From: Nocardia mexicana NBRC 108244
GTDB taxonomy: Bacteria > Actinomycetota > Actinomycetes > Mycobacteriales > Mycobacteriaceae
Assembly (NCBI RefSeq): GCF_001613165.1
Contig: NZ_BDBV01000001.1
Coordinates: 1-64,000 of the forward strand
Reading direction: 5' to 3'
DNA length: 64,000 nt
Below, piece after piece: positions 50,939-60,392 of this stretch. The position numbers and the translations under genes are program-made. Below the pieces are notes generated by a model that was not told the DNA's origin, searched no databases, and saw only the letters and a program-made list of their open reading frames with translations. The number at the start of each line of letters is the position of its first letter. Within the stretch, counting starts at the first letter, position 1.

Positions 50939-51924
50939 TCACCGCGCTCGGCGACTCCTACGCGGTCTGCGAGCAGATCACCCGCGCCCAGGCGAAGAAC
51001 TTCTATTACGGCATCCGGTTGCTGCCGCCGGACAAGCGCTCCGCGCTGTGTGCGCTGTACGCCCTGGCGCGGCGGATCGACGACATCGGCGACGGCGAGC
51101 TGCCACCGGCCGCGAAGTCCGAATCGCTGGCGGCATTGCGTAAGTCGCTCGCGGTCGCCGACACCGCGGACGATCCGGTATTGCGCGCGGTCGCCGATAC
51201 CGCGCGCCGCTACCCGGTGCCGATGTCGGCCTTCGGCGAGCTGATCGATGGCGTGCAGATGGATGTGGACGGGGTCGAATACGCAGACTTCGGCGAATTG
51301 ACCGGGTACTGCCGGTGTGTCGCCGGTGCGGTGGGCCGGTTGTGCCTGTCGATCTTCGGCGCGGGCACCGATCCGCGGGGCGCGCTGTTCGCCGACCAGC
51401 TCGGAATCGCCCTGCAGCAGACCAACATTCTGCGCGATATCCGCGAGGACCTGGGCAACGGCCGCCGCTACCTGCCGCACGAGGAACTGGACCGGTTCGG
51501 GGTGCGGCTGGAGTTCGATGCCGCCGGGGCGCTGCACGATCCGGACGGCAGGCTGGCGGCGCTCATCCGCAGCGCCGCCGAACGGGCCGAGAACTGGTAC
51601 TGCCTGGGCATGCGGCTGCTGCCCGAGCTGGACAGCCGCAGCGCCGCCTGCTGCGCCGCGATGGCGGGCATCTACCGGCAGCTCAACGCGCGCATCCACG
51701 CGAACCCGACGGCCGTATACGACAAGAGGCTGTCGCTGGCGGTGTGGGAGAAAGCGCGAGTCGCCTCGAACGCGTTGCTGCGCGCATCGGTCCTGGCGCA
51801 CAACGGAACACGGACGGCGCCCGCCACGGCATCCGACCGGAACCGGCCCGGCGAACACCTCGGCACAGCAGACGGCGCTGCCCCGGAGGGGCACCGCCAC
51901 TCGGCAACGCGGGGTTCGCGATGA
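50935..51924 (+). CDS. hpnD: Presqualene diphosphate synthase HpnD
   Basis: A 329-residue squalene/phytoene synthase-fold protein. The Asp-rich motifs are [13 protein letters not shown] and [20 protein letters not shown], with [20 protein letters not shown] near the start. It joins two farnesyl diphosphates to presqualene diphosphate, the substrate of HpnC. The last 40 residues form a low-complexity tail ([20 protein letters not shown] and beyond) not expected in the family. It overlaps hpnC and hpnE by four bases each. Confidence 0.93.
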   Translation: MITALGDSYAVCEQITRAQAKNFYYGIRLLPPDKRSALCALYALARRIDDIGDGELPPAAKSESLAALRKSLAVADTADDPVLRAVADTARRYPVPMSAFGELIDGVQMDVDGVEYADFGELTGYCRCVAGAVGRLCLSIFGAGTDPRGALFADQLGIALQQTNILRDIREDLGNGRRYLPHEELDRFGVRLEFDAAGALHDPDGRLAALIRSAAERAENWYCLGMRLLPELDSRSAACCAAMAGIYRQLNARIHANPTAVYDKRLSLAVWEKARVASNALLRASVLAHNGTRTAPATASDRNRPGEHLGTADGAAPEGHRHSATRGSR

Positions 51925-53492
51925 GTGCGCGGGTGGTCGTGGTCGGCGGGGGGCTCGCGGGCATCACCGCGGCGCTCGGCTGTGCGGATGCCGGACACCG
52001 GGTGCACCTGGTGGAGTCGCGGCCCTGGCTGGGCGGGTTGACCTATTCGTTCGATCGCGGCGGGCTGCGGGTCGACAACGGGCAGCATGTGTTTCTGCGG
52101 TGCTGCACGCGGTACCGGGCGCTGCTGGCACGGTTGGGTGTGGAGCGGGACGTGAATCTGCAGTCTCGCCTGGATATTCCGGTGCGCGGGCTGCTGTTGG
52201 AGGACGGTACGCCCAGGCGGCGGACCGACCTGGACGGCCGCACCGGCTTGGCGGCCGCCGCAGACCGCATCGCCGGGGACAAGGGGCCGCTCGCACAGAC
52301 ACCGACGGTCGCAGGCAGGTTGCAGCGCCTACCGCTGCCCGCGCCTCTGCACTTGAGCTGGGCGCTGCTGCGGTATCCCTGGTTGTCCACGGCCGCCCGC
52401 ATCCGTTTCGTGCGCGCAGCGCTCGCCCTGCGCGCCGTCGATGTCGACGATCCCCGCACCGACGCAACGAGTTTCGGCGACTGGCTGCGGGCTCACGGGC
52501 AGGATCGGGCCGCCATCGAGAGCCTGTGGGAGCTGGTCGGCATCGCCACCCTGAACGCGCGGGCGGACGACGTGTCGCTGGCCCTGGCCGCCACCGTCTT
52601 TCAGATCGGCCTGCTCACCCACGCCGACGCGGCGGATATCGGCTGGTCGCGAGTGCCGCTGGGGCAGTTGCACGGCGCGGCGGCGCGGGCCGCGCTCACG
52701 GCCGCCGGAGCCACCGTCACGACGCGGGCGAAGGTCACCGCGATACGGCGGGCATCGGGCGGATGGACGGTTTCGGCCGAGGGCGACACGATCGCGGCGG
52801 ACGCGGTGGTGCTCGCCGTGCCGCCCGCCGTCGCGGAGGCGCTGCTGCCCCCGCGGTCCGTCGACCTGCCGCCGAATTTCGCTGCCGCACTGGGCAGCTC
52901 GCCGATCATCAACGTGCATGTCGTATACGACCGGCGAGTCATGACCGAACCGTTCCGCGCCGGAATCGGCACCGTGGCGCAGTGGGTGTTCGACCGCACC
53001 GCGGCCTCCGGACTCGGTCCGGGCGGGCCGGACGGCCCACGGAGCACGGGTGGACCGAGCAGTACCGGCGCCCCGGACCCGTGGGGCACCCCGGGGCGCG
53101 AAACACACAGCTGCCCACGCGGTCTCGATAGGGGAGCCGAGCAGTACCTGGCCGTATCCGTCTCGGCCGCCGACGAATTCGTCGACATGCCCACGGCCGA
53201 GCTGCGGCGGCTCTTTCTGCCTGCGCTGCACAGGGTTCTGCCCGCCACCTACTCCGCCGAGGTGCGCGACTTCTTCGTCACCAGAGAGCGCCACGCCACC
53301 TTCCGGCCCACCCCCGGCAGCGCTCGGCTGCGACCTGCCGCGCACACCGCCCTCCCCGGCCTGTATCTGGCCGGGGCATGGACCGCCACCGGCTGGCCCG
53401 CCACCATGGAGGGCGCGGTCCGCAGCGGTGAAGCTGCTGTCGCGCTGATGAATTCAGACCTCTCCGCACCCGTTCCCCAGGCGGTGCGATGA
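51921..53492 (+). CDS. hpnE: Hydroxysqualene dehydroxylase HpnE
   Basis: A 523-residue FAD-dependent amine-oxidase-fold enzyme. The dinucleotide motif is [20 protein letters not shown] with [12 protein letters not shown], and the C-terminal FAD motif is [26 protein letters not shown] (cited in part: [20 protein letters not shown]). It reduces hydroxysqualene to squalene. A low-complexity insert of about 45 residues ([20 protein letters not shown] onward) lies in the second half, and the total length exceeds the usual 420-460 residues accordingly. A 202-bp gap without a convincing gene follows. Confidence 0.9.
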   Translation: MSARVVVVGGGLAGITAALGCADAGHRVHLVESRPWLGGLTYSFDRGGLRVDNGQHVFLRCCTRYRALLARLGVERDVNLQSRLDIPVRGLLLEDGTPRRRTDLDGRTGLAAAADRIAGDKGPLAQTPTVAGRLQRLPLPAPLHLSWALLRYPWLSTAARIRFVRAALALRAVDVDDPRTDATSFGDWLRAHGQDRAAIESLWELVGIATLNARADDVSLALAATVFQIGLLTHADAADIGWSRVPLGQLHGAAARAALTAAGATVTTRAKVTAIRRASGGWTVSAEGDTIAADAVVLAVPPAVAEALLPPRSVDLPPNFAAALGSSPIINVHVVYDRRVMTEPFRAGIGTVAQWVFDRTAASGLGPGGPDGPRSTGGPSSTGAPDPWGTPGRETHSCPRGLDRGAEQYLAVSVSAADEFVDMPTAELRRLFLPALHRVLPATYSAEVRDFFVTRERHATFRPTPGSARLRPAAHTALPGLYLAGAWTATGWPATMEGAVRSGEAAVALMNSDLSAPVPQAVR

Positions 53493-53694
53493 CAGTGACG
53501 CCTCGCGCCCGCCCACACCTCGATAACGGATCGGGCCTGTTTACACGGCCTGCACAACGCAGAGGTCGCGGAAAGTGTCTTGTCCCGGATCCCTCCCGCC
53601 GCTTTGTTCCGCCGTCACCAGATGCCGGGGTCGGCAACGCAGCTGTCCTCGGCATTCGCAAAGTCATCCGAACACGCGTATCGGAGGTAGTCCA

Positions 53695-54711
53695 GTGGCA
53701 GCCACGACACTCTCCTCGATCAGCACCAGCAGCGATGCGGTGCGAGCCGCACTACACGACGCCGTGGACCGCCTCGACGACATCCTCCGCCCGATGGTCG
53801 CCTACCACTTCGGCTGGTGCGACGAACACGGCCGGGCGGTGGAGACCAACGGCGGCAAGTCCGTTCGCTCCCGTCTGGTGCTGCTCGCCGCGCAGGCCGT
53901 CGGTGGCGATGCCCGCTGCGCGGTCCCCGGCGCGGTCGCCGTGGAACTCGTCCACAACTTCTCCCTGGTCCACGACGATCTGATCGACCGCGACTCCACC
54001 CGGCGGCACCGGCCGACCGTGTGGGCGGTCTGGGGCGATGCGGCCGCGGTGCTGGCGGGCGACGCGATGCTCTCGCTGGCACACGAGGTACTGCTGGATT
54101 CGGGTACGCCGCAGGCGATTCCGGCCGCCAAGCTGGTCGAGACGGCGACCCGCGAGCTGATCCGCGGGCAGGCCGCCGATATCGACTTCGAACACCGCGA
54201 CGACGTCACCCTGGCCGAATGCTTCCGGATGGTCACGGGTAAGACGGCCGCGCTGCTGGCGGCCAGCGCGGCGGTCGGCGCGGTGCTGGCCGGTGCACCG
54301 GCGACCACGGTCGATGCGATGCGGCGCTACGGCCACCAGGTCGGCATGGCGTTCCAACTGGTCGATGACCTGCTCGGAATCTGGGGCGAACCGGCCGTGA
54401 CCGGCAAGCCGGTCTTCTCGGACCTGCGCTCGCGCAAGAAGTCGCTGCCGGTCGTATGGACCCTGGAGTCGCGCGGTTCGGCGGGACATGCACTGGCGCA
54501 CTGGCTTTCGCGGCCGGATACGCCGGGTGAGAGCGAGCTGCGCGCCGCGGCCGAGCTCATCGATCGCGGCGGCGGACGCCGATGGACCCGGACCGAGGCG
54601 CGGCGGCGCATCGCGCTGGCCGAGCAGGCGCTGGCCACGGTCCCCATGGATCCGGACCGCCACCGTGAACTGACCGATCTCGCGAAGTTCATCGTCGAAC
54701 GGAGTGCCTGA
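53695..54711 (+). CDS. Polyprenyl synthetase (trans-isoprenyl diphosphate synthase)
   Basis: A 338-residue isoprenyl diphosphate synthase starting at the GTG at 53695, with TCGGAGGTAG upstream. The first Asp-rich motif is NFSLVHDDLIDRDSTRRHRP, and the second is QLVDDLLGIWGEPAVTGKPV, with the variant DDLLG common in actinobacterial enzymes. GGKSVRSRLVLLAAQAVG holds the IPP-binding residues. It should make farnesyl or geranylgeranyl diphosphate for the squalene steps; chain length cannot be told by eye. It lies two bases before shc, which confirms its role in this operon. Confidence 0.9.
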   Translation: MAATTLSSISTSSDAVRAALHDAVDRLDDILRPMVAYHFGWCDEHGRAVETNGGKSVRSRLVLLAAQAVGGDARCAVPGAVAVELVHNFSLVHDDLIDRDSTRRHRPTVWAVWGDAAAVLAGDAMLSLAHEVLLDSGTPQAIPAAKLVETATRELIRGQAADIDFEHRDDVTLAECFRMVTGKTAALLAASAAVGAVLAGAPATTVDAMRRYGHQVGMAFQLVDDLLGIWGEPAVTGKPVFSDLRSRKKSLPVVWTLESRGSAGHALAHWLSRPDTPGESELRAAAELIDRGGGRRWTRTEARRRIALAEQALATVPMDPDRHRELTDLAKFIVERSA

Positions 54712-54713
54712 CT

Positions 54714-56744
54714 ATGACACTGGCCGAGAAGAGCAGCGCGGCAACGGAACATCCGGCGCCGGTGCACGACGCCCTGGCGGCGGCGGTGTCGCACCTGCGG
54801 TCCCTGCAGGACGACGGCGGCTGGTGGAAGGGCGAACTGGCCACCAACGTGACGATGGACGCCGAGGACCTGCTGTTGCGCGAATTCCTGGGCATCTCCA
54901 CCCCGGAGGTGACCGAACCCGCCGCCCGGTGGATCCGGTCCCAGCAGCGCGACGACGGCACCTGGGCAACCTTCCACGGCGGCCCCGGCGACCTGTCCAC
55001 CACCGTGGAGGCGTGGGTGGCGCTGCGGCTGGCGGGCGACTCCCCCGAGGCTCCGCACATGCGGGCTGCCTCCGAATTCGTCCGCGCCGGAGGCGGTGTC
55101 GAGAACAGCCGGGTCTTCACGCGAATCTGGTTGGCGCTGTTCGGTTTGTGGTCCTGGGACGATCTGCCCAACCTGCCGCCGGAGCTCATATTCCTGCCGT
55201 CCTGGTTCCCACTGAACGTCTACGACTGGGGCTGCTGGGCGCGGCAGACCGTGGTACCGCTGACGGTGGTCGCCACGCTGCGGCCGTGCCGCCCGCTGCC
55301 GTTCGACATCGCCGCGCTGCGCACCGGATCCGCTTCGGCACACCACAACCCGCTCCTCAGCATTGCCGGGGCGTTCCAGCGGCTGGACACGGTGCTGCAC
55401 GGCTACGCGCGCCGCCCGCTCGGCTGGGTGCGCGAACTGGCGATGCGGCAGGCGGCGGAGTGGATCCTGGCCCGCCAGGAGGCCGACGGCGGCTGGGGCG
55501 GCATTCAGCCGCCGTGGGTGTATTCGCTACTGGCACTGCATCTTCTGGGATACTCCCTGGACCATCCCGCCATGCGGGCGGGCCTGGAGGGTCTCGAAGG
55601 CTTCGTGGTCCACGAGCAGACCCCGGGCGGGGCACTGCGCCGCCTGGAGGCCTGTCAGTCCCCGGTGTGGGACACCGCGCTGGCGGTGGCCGCACTGCAG
55701 GACGCCGGGGCACCCGCCGACGATCCGGCGGTGCTGCGTGCCGCGGACTGGCTGCTGGCCGAGCAGATCACGGTCGGCGGCGACTGGCAGGTGCGCCGCC
55801 CAGGATTGGCCTCCGGCGGCTGGGCCTTCGAATTCGCCAACGACCACTATCCCGATACCGACGATTCGGCGCTGATCATCCTTGCACTGCAACGGGTTTC
55901 ACATCCCGACCCGGCGCGGCTGCGACGGGCGATCGAGCGCGGGGCCGACTGGACCGCCGGAATGCAGTCCGCCGACGGCGGCTGGGGTGCGTTCGACGCC
56001 GACAACACCTCGGCCCTGCCGGCCGCCCTGCCGTTCTGCGATTTCGGCGCCGTCACCGACCCGCCGTCGGCCGATGTCACGGCGCACGTGGTGGAGATGC
56101 TCGCGGCGCTGGGCCGCGCGGGCGACCGGGAGTGCCGCCGCGGCGTGCGCTGGCTGCTCGCGCATCAGGAGCGCGACGGCTCGTGGTACGGGCGCTGGGG
56201 CGCCAATCACGTGTACGGCACGGGCGCCGTCGTCCCGGCCCTGGTCGCCGCGGGCCTGGACCCGGGATCCCGGCCGATCCGCACGGCGGTGCGCTGGCTG
56301 CACCGGCATCAGAACCCGGACGGCGGCTGGGGCGAGGACCTGCGCTCCTACCGCGACCCCGCCTGGATCGGACACGGCGAATCCACCGCCTCCCAAACCG
56401 CGTGGGCGCTGCTGGCTCTGCTTGCGGCGGGCGAGAATTCGGCGGTCGTGGACCGCGGGGTCCGGTGGCTGGTCGACACACAGCGCGCCGACGGCGGCTG
56501 GGACGAGGACCATTTCACCGGCACCGGATTCCCCGGCGACTTCTACATCAACTACCACCTGTACCGGATCGTGTTCCCCATCTGGGCACTGGGCCGGTAT
56601 GCGCGGGCGGCCGACACACGCAGCGGCGCGGCCGACGAGGTACGCGAGGACATCGCGGCCATCGGCTCGGACGGCGTCGCCGCTGCCGCGCGGCCGGGCG
56701 CTGCCGAGCAACCGACGTCGGCTCGAACGAACAGCGAGGGCTGA
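54714..56744 (+). CDS. shc: Squalene-hopene cyclase
   Basis: A 676-residue squalene-hopene cyclase, within the usual 630-690 range. The catalytic acid motif is HYPDTDDSALIILAL: DTDD in place of the common DVDD, with Ser after it rather than Thr. Repeated QW motifs are seen, for example QDDGGWWKGE, RQEADGGWGGIQPPWVYSLL, QSADGGWGAFDADN, NPDGGWGEDLRSY and QRADGGWDEDHFTGTGFPGD. The C-terminal FYINYHLYRIVFPIWALGRY is typical. It cyclises squalene to hopene and hopanol as a membrane-associated dimer. It starts two bases after the prenyl synthase stop. Confidence 0.96.
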   Translation: MTLAEKSSAATEHPAPVHDALAAAVSHLRSLQDDGGWWKGELATNVTMDAEDLLLREFLGISTPEVTEPAARWIRSQQRDDGTWATFHGGPGDLSTTVEAWVALRLAGDSPEAPHMRAASEFVRAGGGVENSRVFTRIWLALFGLWSWDDLPNLPPELIFLPSWFPLNVYDWGCWARQTVVPLTVVATLRPCRPLPFDIAALRTGSASAHHNPLLSIAGAFQRLDTVLHGYARRPLGWVRELAMRQAAEWILARQEADGGWGGIQPPWVYSLLALHLLGYSLDHPAMRAGLEGLEGFVVHEQTPGGALRRLEACQSPVWDTALAVAALQDAGAPADDPAVLRAADWLLAEQITVGGDWQVRRPGLASGGWAFEFANDHYPDTDDSALIILALQRVSHPDPARLRRAIERGADWTAGMQSADGGWGAFDADNTSALPAALPFCDFGAVTDPPSADVTAHVVEMLAALGRAGDRECRRGVRWLLAHQERDGSWYGRWGANHVYGTGAVVPALVAAGLDPGSRPIRTAVRWLHRHQNPDGGWGEDLRSYRDPAWIGHGESTASQTAWALLALLAAGENSAVVDRGVRWLVDTQRADGGWDEDHFTGTGFPGDFYINYHLYRIVFPIWALGRYARAADTRSGAADEVREDIAAIGSDGVAAAARPGAAEQPTSARTNSEG

Positions 56745-56747
56745 GCG

Positions 56748-57908
56748 ATGCAACCCGGAACCGTATGCGCCCCACTACGCAGCGAGTGGGCAGCCCTGCG
56801 CGGCGCGATCGCCGCACCGATGGTTCGGACCGGCCGCGGGCCGACTCACCGCTTGGACAGCCCGGCGGGCGCGATCGCCGTCGCCGGAGCAGCGGGAGCA
56901 CTGGCCCCCGGCCTGCTGCCCGGGGATCTCGTCGTCGCGCAGGAGATCCGCAGCCGAGGGTCGGCGCTGCCCAGTTACGCTGCCCCGCTGTTGCATTCGG
57001 CCCTGCGACACCTCGGCTTGCGCGTCCATCTGGGCCCGATCTACTCCGCCGAGTACATCGTCGACGGTCCGCATCGCGACCGGCTGGCGGCGACCGGTGC
57101 GCTGGCCGTCGACACCGAGTCCGCCTTCCTCGCCGGGGCCGTCCCCGAGGGCCGCGCGGTGGTACTCCGCGCGATAGTGGACACCCCGAACGCGCCGCTG
57201 GTCCATCCCGGGACCGTCCTGCGCGGCATCCGCGCCCTGCACGCATTGCGCTGTGCCGCACCGATACTCGACCACTGGTCGGCCGCGCTGGGCGAACGGG
57301 AGGTGCTGCTGTTCGGGCCGCCGGAGGGAGGACCGGGCAACGCCACCGGTGGGCGAGCGCGTCCCGGCCCGCACCCGGACAAGACCCGTGAGCGTACCGG
57401 TAGTCGCAGCGGCGCAGGGCCGGACAGTAGTCGCGCGTCCACCGAGGACACCGACAACCACCGGGACACCGTGGCGACCGGCGGAACCCGCGGCCATACC
57501 AAGCGAACTCATCCCCCGCGAATCGACCTCGTGCTGATCCTCGTCGCATCCGAAACAGCCGGCCAGCATTCCGCCACAGATGCGCCGCAAGCACGCACAC
57601 CGCGCATCACCGGCAAATACATCTGGGGCCCCGGGTCCGCCTACTCCGCCGAGATCCCCGACATGTGCCCCGATGCGGGCCTGCTGGAACTCGCTGCGAT
57701 GCAGGGCATTCCGGTACATCCGGTCGACAGCACGGCCGCACTGCATCTGCCGTTGCTGCACACTGCCCGGCGGATCGCCGTATTCGCAACCCCCTCGGCC
57801 CCGGCCACGCTGCGGGCCGAAATACTCCGCGCCCTCTCCGGTCTCGGCCCGATCCGAGTGCGCGAGACCACGGTCGCCGATGAACTTCGTTCCACCCTCG
57901 GGAGGTGA
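56748..57908 (+). CDS. hpnG: HpnG nucleoside phosphorylase-like protein with a C-terminal IspH remnant
   Basis: A 386-residue protein in three parts. Residues 1-195 match HpnG: VRTGRGPTHRLDSPAGAIAV, GDLVVAQEIRSRG, GPIYSAEYIVDGPHRDRLAA and TGALAVDTESAFLAG. Residues 195-262 are low-complexity and polar (NATGGRARPGPHPDKTRERT onward). Residues 262-386 resemble only the last third of IspH (IDLVLILVAS, LELAAMQGIPVHPVDSTAAL, ARRIAVFATPSAPATLRAEI in place of the IspH VGVTAGASAP segment). The iron-sulfur cysteines and active-site histidines of IspH are absent. HpnG releases adenine from adenosylhopane; IspH activity is not expected here. Confidence 0.78.
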   Translation: MQPGTVCAPLRSEWAALRGAIAAPMVRTGRGPTHRLDSPAGAIAVAGAAGALAPGLLPGDLVVAQEIRSRGSALPSYAAPLLHSALRHLGLRVHLGPIYSAEYIVDGPHRDRLAATGALAVDTESAFLAGAVPEGRAVVLRAIVDTPNAPLVHPGTVLRGIRALHALRCAAPILDHWSAALGEREVLLFGPPEGGPGNATGGRARPGPHPDKTRERTGSRSGAGPDSSRASTEDTDNHRDTVATGGTRGHTKRTHPPRIDLVLILVASETAGQHSATDAPQARTPRITGKYIWGPGSAYSAEIPDMCPDAGLLELAAMQGIPVHPVDSTAALHLPLLHTARRIAVFATPSAPATLRAEILRALSGLGPIRVRETTVADELRSTLGR

Positions 57909-57913
57909 GTTGA

Positions 57914-58915
57914 ATGGCCATGCCATGGCGTCAATCCCTGCGCCTGGGAACCTATCTCGCGAAGCAGAAGCTGCTGCGCCGCGAGAAGTTCCCCATCCTG
58001 GTCGAATTGGAGCCGCTGTTCGCCTGCAACCTGAAATGCGCCGGCTGCGGCAAGATCCAGCACCCGCACAACGTGCTCAAGCAGCGCATGCCGGTCGAGC
58101 AGGCCGTCGGAGCCATCGAGGAGTGCGGCGCGCCGATGGTCTCCATCGCCGGCGGTGAGCCGCTGATGCATCCGCAGATCGACGAGATCGTGCGGCAGCT
58201 GCTCGACCGTAACAAGATCGTGTTCCTGTGCACGAACGCGGTGCTGCTGCCCAAGCATCTGCACCGGTTCACCCCGCACCGCAACTTCGCCTGGATGGTG
58301 CACCTCGACGGCCTGCGCGAGCGCCACGACGCCTCGGTCTGCAAGGACGGCGTCTTCGATCAGGCCGTGGCCGCCATCCGGCAGGTGCAGGCCGCCGGTT
58401 TCCGGGTCATGACGAATACGACGTTCTTCGATGTGGATTCGCCGCAGGACGTCATCGACGTGCTGGACTACATCAACGACGAGCTCGGGGTCGACCACAT
58501 GCAGATCGCCCCCGGCTACGCCTACGAGAAGGCGCCCGACCAGGAGCACTGGCTCAGCGTCGAGCAGACCCACCAGCTGTTCGCGAAGGCCTTCGCCGGT
58601 GGGCGGCGCAAGAAGTGGCGGCTCAACCACTCGCCGCTGTATCTGGATTTCCTCGAGGGCAAGGTCGATTTCCGCTGCACGGCGTGGGCGATCCCGTCGT
58701 ATTCGCTGAAGGGCTGGCAGCGCCCCTGCTACCTGCTCGACGACGGCTACACCGCGACCTACCGCGAACTGATCGAGGATACGGACTGGGACAGCTTCGG
58801 CCGGGGCAACGACCCGCGCTGCGCCAACTGCATGGCCCACTGCGGCTACGAGCCCACCGCCGTCGTGGCCACCCTCGGCTCGCTGCGGGAGACGATCCGC
58901 GCCGCCGCGGGCTGA
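57914..58915 (+). CDS. hpnH: Adenosylhopane synthase HpnH (radical SAM)
   Basis: A 333-residue B12-free radical SAM enzyme. The cluster motif is LFACNLKCAGCGKIQHP (CxxxCxxC), and the SAM-contact GGEP is in VSIAGGEPLMHPQID. The C-terminal part has MTNTTFFDVDSPQDV, QIAPGYAYEKAPDQEHW, RPCYLLDDGY and a second cysteine set DPRCANCMAHCGYEPTAV. It joins a 5'-deoxyadenosyl radical to hopene to give adenosylhopane, the first step of extended C35 hopanoids. It lies five bases after hpnG and ends the operon. Genes hpnO, ispG and dxs are not next to it. Confidence 0.95.
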   Translation: MAMPWRQSLRLGTYLAKQKLLRREKFPILVELEPLFACNLKCAGCGKIQHPHNVLKQRMPVEQAVGAIEECGAPMVSIAGGEPLMHPQIDEIVRQLLDRNKIVFLCTNAVLLPKHLHRFTPHRNFAWMVHLDGLRERHDASVCKDGVFDQAVAAIRQVQAAGFRVMTNTTFFDVDSPQDVIDVLDYINDELGVDHMQIAPGYAYEKAPDQEHWLSVEQTHQLFAKAFAGGRRKKWRLNHSPLYLDFLEGKVDFRCTAWAIPSYSLKGWQRPCYLLDDGYTATYRELIEDTDWDSFGRGNDPRCANCMAHCGYEPTAVVATLGSLRETIRAAAG

Positions 58916-59003
58916 CGGGACAGCGTCGCCGGAGCGGGCAGCTACTGTCCGGCGATCGGCGTTTCGGCCCCGGCGCGAGTGCCGAGCCGGGTAGCTTTGC
59001 CCG

Positions 59004-60308
59004 GTGCAGCGCATCCACATCGGAGTGGACACGATCACGGCCTTCCTGGCGACCATGGTCGCCGGGCTGTCGCTGGCGTTGCCGATCGACTTCCGCTGGA
59101 CCAGCGAATCCACGCCGCTGCAACTGCACCTGCTCGCCTACAGCCAGCCGCGGGCGGTGGCCGCGGGCGCGATCGTGGCGGTGGTCGTGGCGACCGTCGT
59201 CGCGGCCGCCGACAGCGAACTGGTCGCCTGGTGCACCGCGCTGTGCGGCATCGCGGTCATGACGCTCAATCACGTATTCGGGCATTCCGCCGCGCCCTCC
59301 GCATCGCTCACCACGATGAACTTCCTCGACGCGACCGCCGGCGGCGTGATCCTCGGGGCCGTGGGAGCGGCCGTCGCGCGGCACCTGCTGCCCACCACCG
59401 CCTGGATCCTCGGCACGGTGGCCAGCATCTGCATCGCCGAGGCGCTGCCCGTCCCGCACTGGTCCGACAACTCCGCCCAGCATTTCCAATCCAACTGGAC
59501 CGCTACCGATTCGCCGCCGACCTGGCTGATCGGCGCGGCGCTCGTCCTGGTCGCGGTCAGCACCTACCTGAACCGGCGGCGCTCGCCGACCCAGCGGATG
59601 TCGGTGGAGCTGCCGATGATGCCGATCGTGGCGGTGCTGGTGCTGGTCTCCGTGTGGCTGGTGATCGCGGGCTGGCTGACGCGCAGCGGCGACCGGATCG
59701 TCGTGGTCGTCGTCGCGGTCGCGATCGCGGCGCTGGTGACCGGCCTCATCGCCCTGCTGCTGCCCGGGCGCGACGGCATCTTCGTTCTGCTGTGCGTCGC
59801 CGTCGCCGCGGCCGGTAATGCGACGGTCTCGGCCGACCTGCCGATGGCGGCGGTCCCGATCTTCGTCGTGGGTGCCGCGATCGGGCTGCTGGTCGGAATC
59901 CGATGGCCGACACCGATTCTCAGTCTCGCCGCGCTCGGAGCGCTGGCGGTGGGCGCGGCGCTGCTCGGCCACGTCCACGGCCAGCCCGTCGTCGAAGATA
60001 TCGCCGATTTCGTGCTGGCGGCGGTCACCGGCTACTGCCTGGGCACCGCGCTGCCGCGCCGCGCCTCGACCCGGGTGCTCGGCATCGTGCTGCTGCTGGC
60101 CCCGTCGGCGGTGCTGGCGCTGCGCACCCGGATGAGCTACGGAACCTGCACCCCCGAGGTCGGTGCCGGTGGCGAGGTGCTGTGTGAGTTCGATGATCGC
60201 GACACCGCATCCCCGGGGTGGGCCGCCGTCGCAACGATCGTGTGCTGCGCGGTGTTCGTCCACTTCCTGCTCCGCCGACAGCCCGAAAGTGCCTCGGAGA
60301 CCGAGTGA
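59004..60308 (+). CDS. Polytopic membrane protein of unknown function
   Basis: A 434-residue membrane protein starting at the GTG at 59004. About twelve hydrophobic segments are visible, such as ITAFLATMVAGLSLALPI, AVAAGAIVAVVVATVVAAA, IVAVLVLVSVWLVIAGWL, IVVVVVAVAIAALVTGLIAL and GIVLLLAPSAVLAL. Two longer soluble loops occur (WSDNSAQHFQSNWTATDSPP and the cysteine-containing YGTCTPEVGAGGEVLCEFDD, where a disulfide may form outside). I do not recognise the family. It lies 88 bp after hpnH on the same strand and could be transcribed with it. Confidence 0.75.
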   Translation: MQRIHIGVDTITAFLATMVAGLSLALPIDFRWTSESTPLQLHLLAYSQPRAVAAGAIVAVVVATVVAAADSELVAWCTALCGIAVMTLNHVFGHSAAPSASLTTMNFLDATAGGVILGAVGAAVARHLLPTTAWILGTVASICIAEALPVPHWSDNSAQHFQSNWTATDSPPTWLIGAALVLVAVSTYLNRRRSPTQRMSVELPMMPIVAVLVLVSVWLVIAGWLTRSGDRIVVVVVAVAIAALVTGLIALLLPGRDGIFVLLCVAVAAAGNATVSADLPMAAVPIFVVGAAIGLLVGIRWPTPILSLAALGALAVGAALLGHVHGQPVVEDIADFVLAAVTGYCLGTALPRRASTRVLGIVLLLAPSAVLALRTRMSYGTCTPEVGAGGEVLCEFDDRDTASPGWAAVATIVCCAVFVHFLLRRQPESASETE

Positions 60309-60318
60309 ACCGGATTCG

Positions 60319-60347
60319 TTGACAACACCCTGGCGGGCGCTTAGGTT
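60319..60347 (+). promoter_or_regulatory. Sigma-70-type promoter candidate for the ABC importer
   Basis: TTGACA (60319-60324) and TAGGTT (60342-60347) are separated by 17 bases. The pair lies 46 bp upstream of the chosen binding-protein start at 60393, immediately after the stop of the membrane protein gene. It has the best match to the consensus noticed in this part of the window. Confidence 0.5.
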
Positions 60348-60392
60348 TGCCGGACCACGGAGCCCATGATCAAGTCACACAGGGAGCCGCCC

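Noticed and set aside
53493..53694. A gene in the gap between hpnE and the prenyl synthase
   Set aside because: Open frames here continue as shadows of the prenyl synthase gene and have no start signal; only the GTG at 53695 has a good ribosome-binding site.
57330..57908. A functional IspH domain in the hpnG gene
   Set aside because: The iron-sulfur cysteines and catalytic histidines are absent; only the C-terminal third is recognisable.
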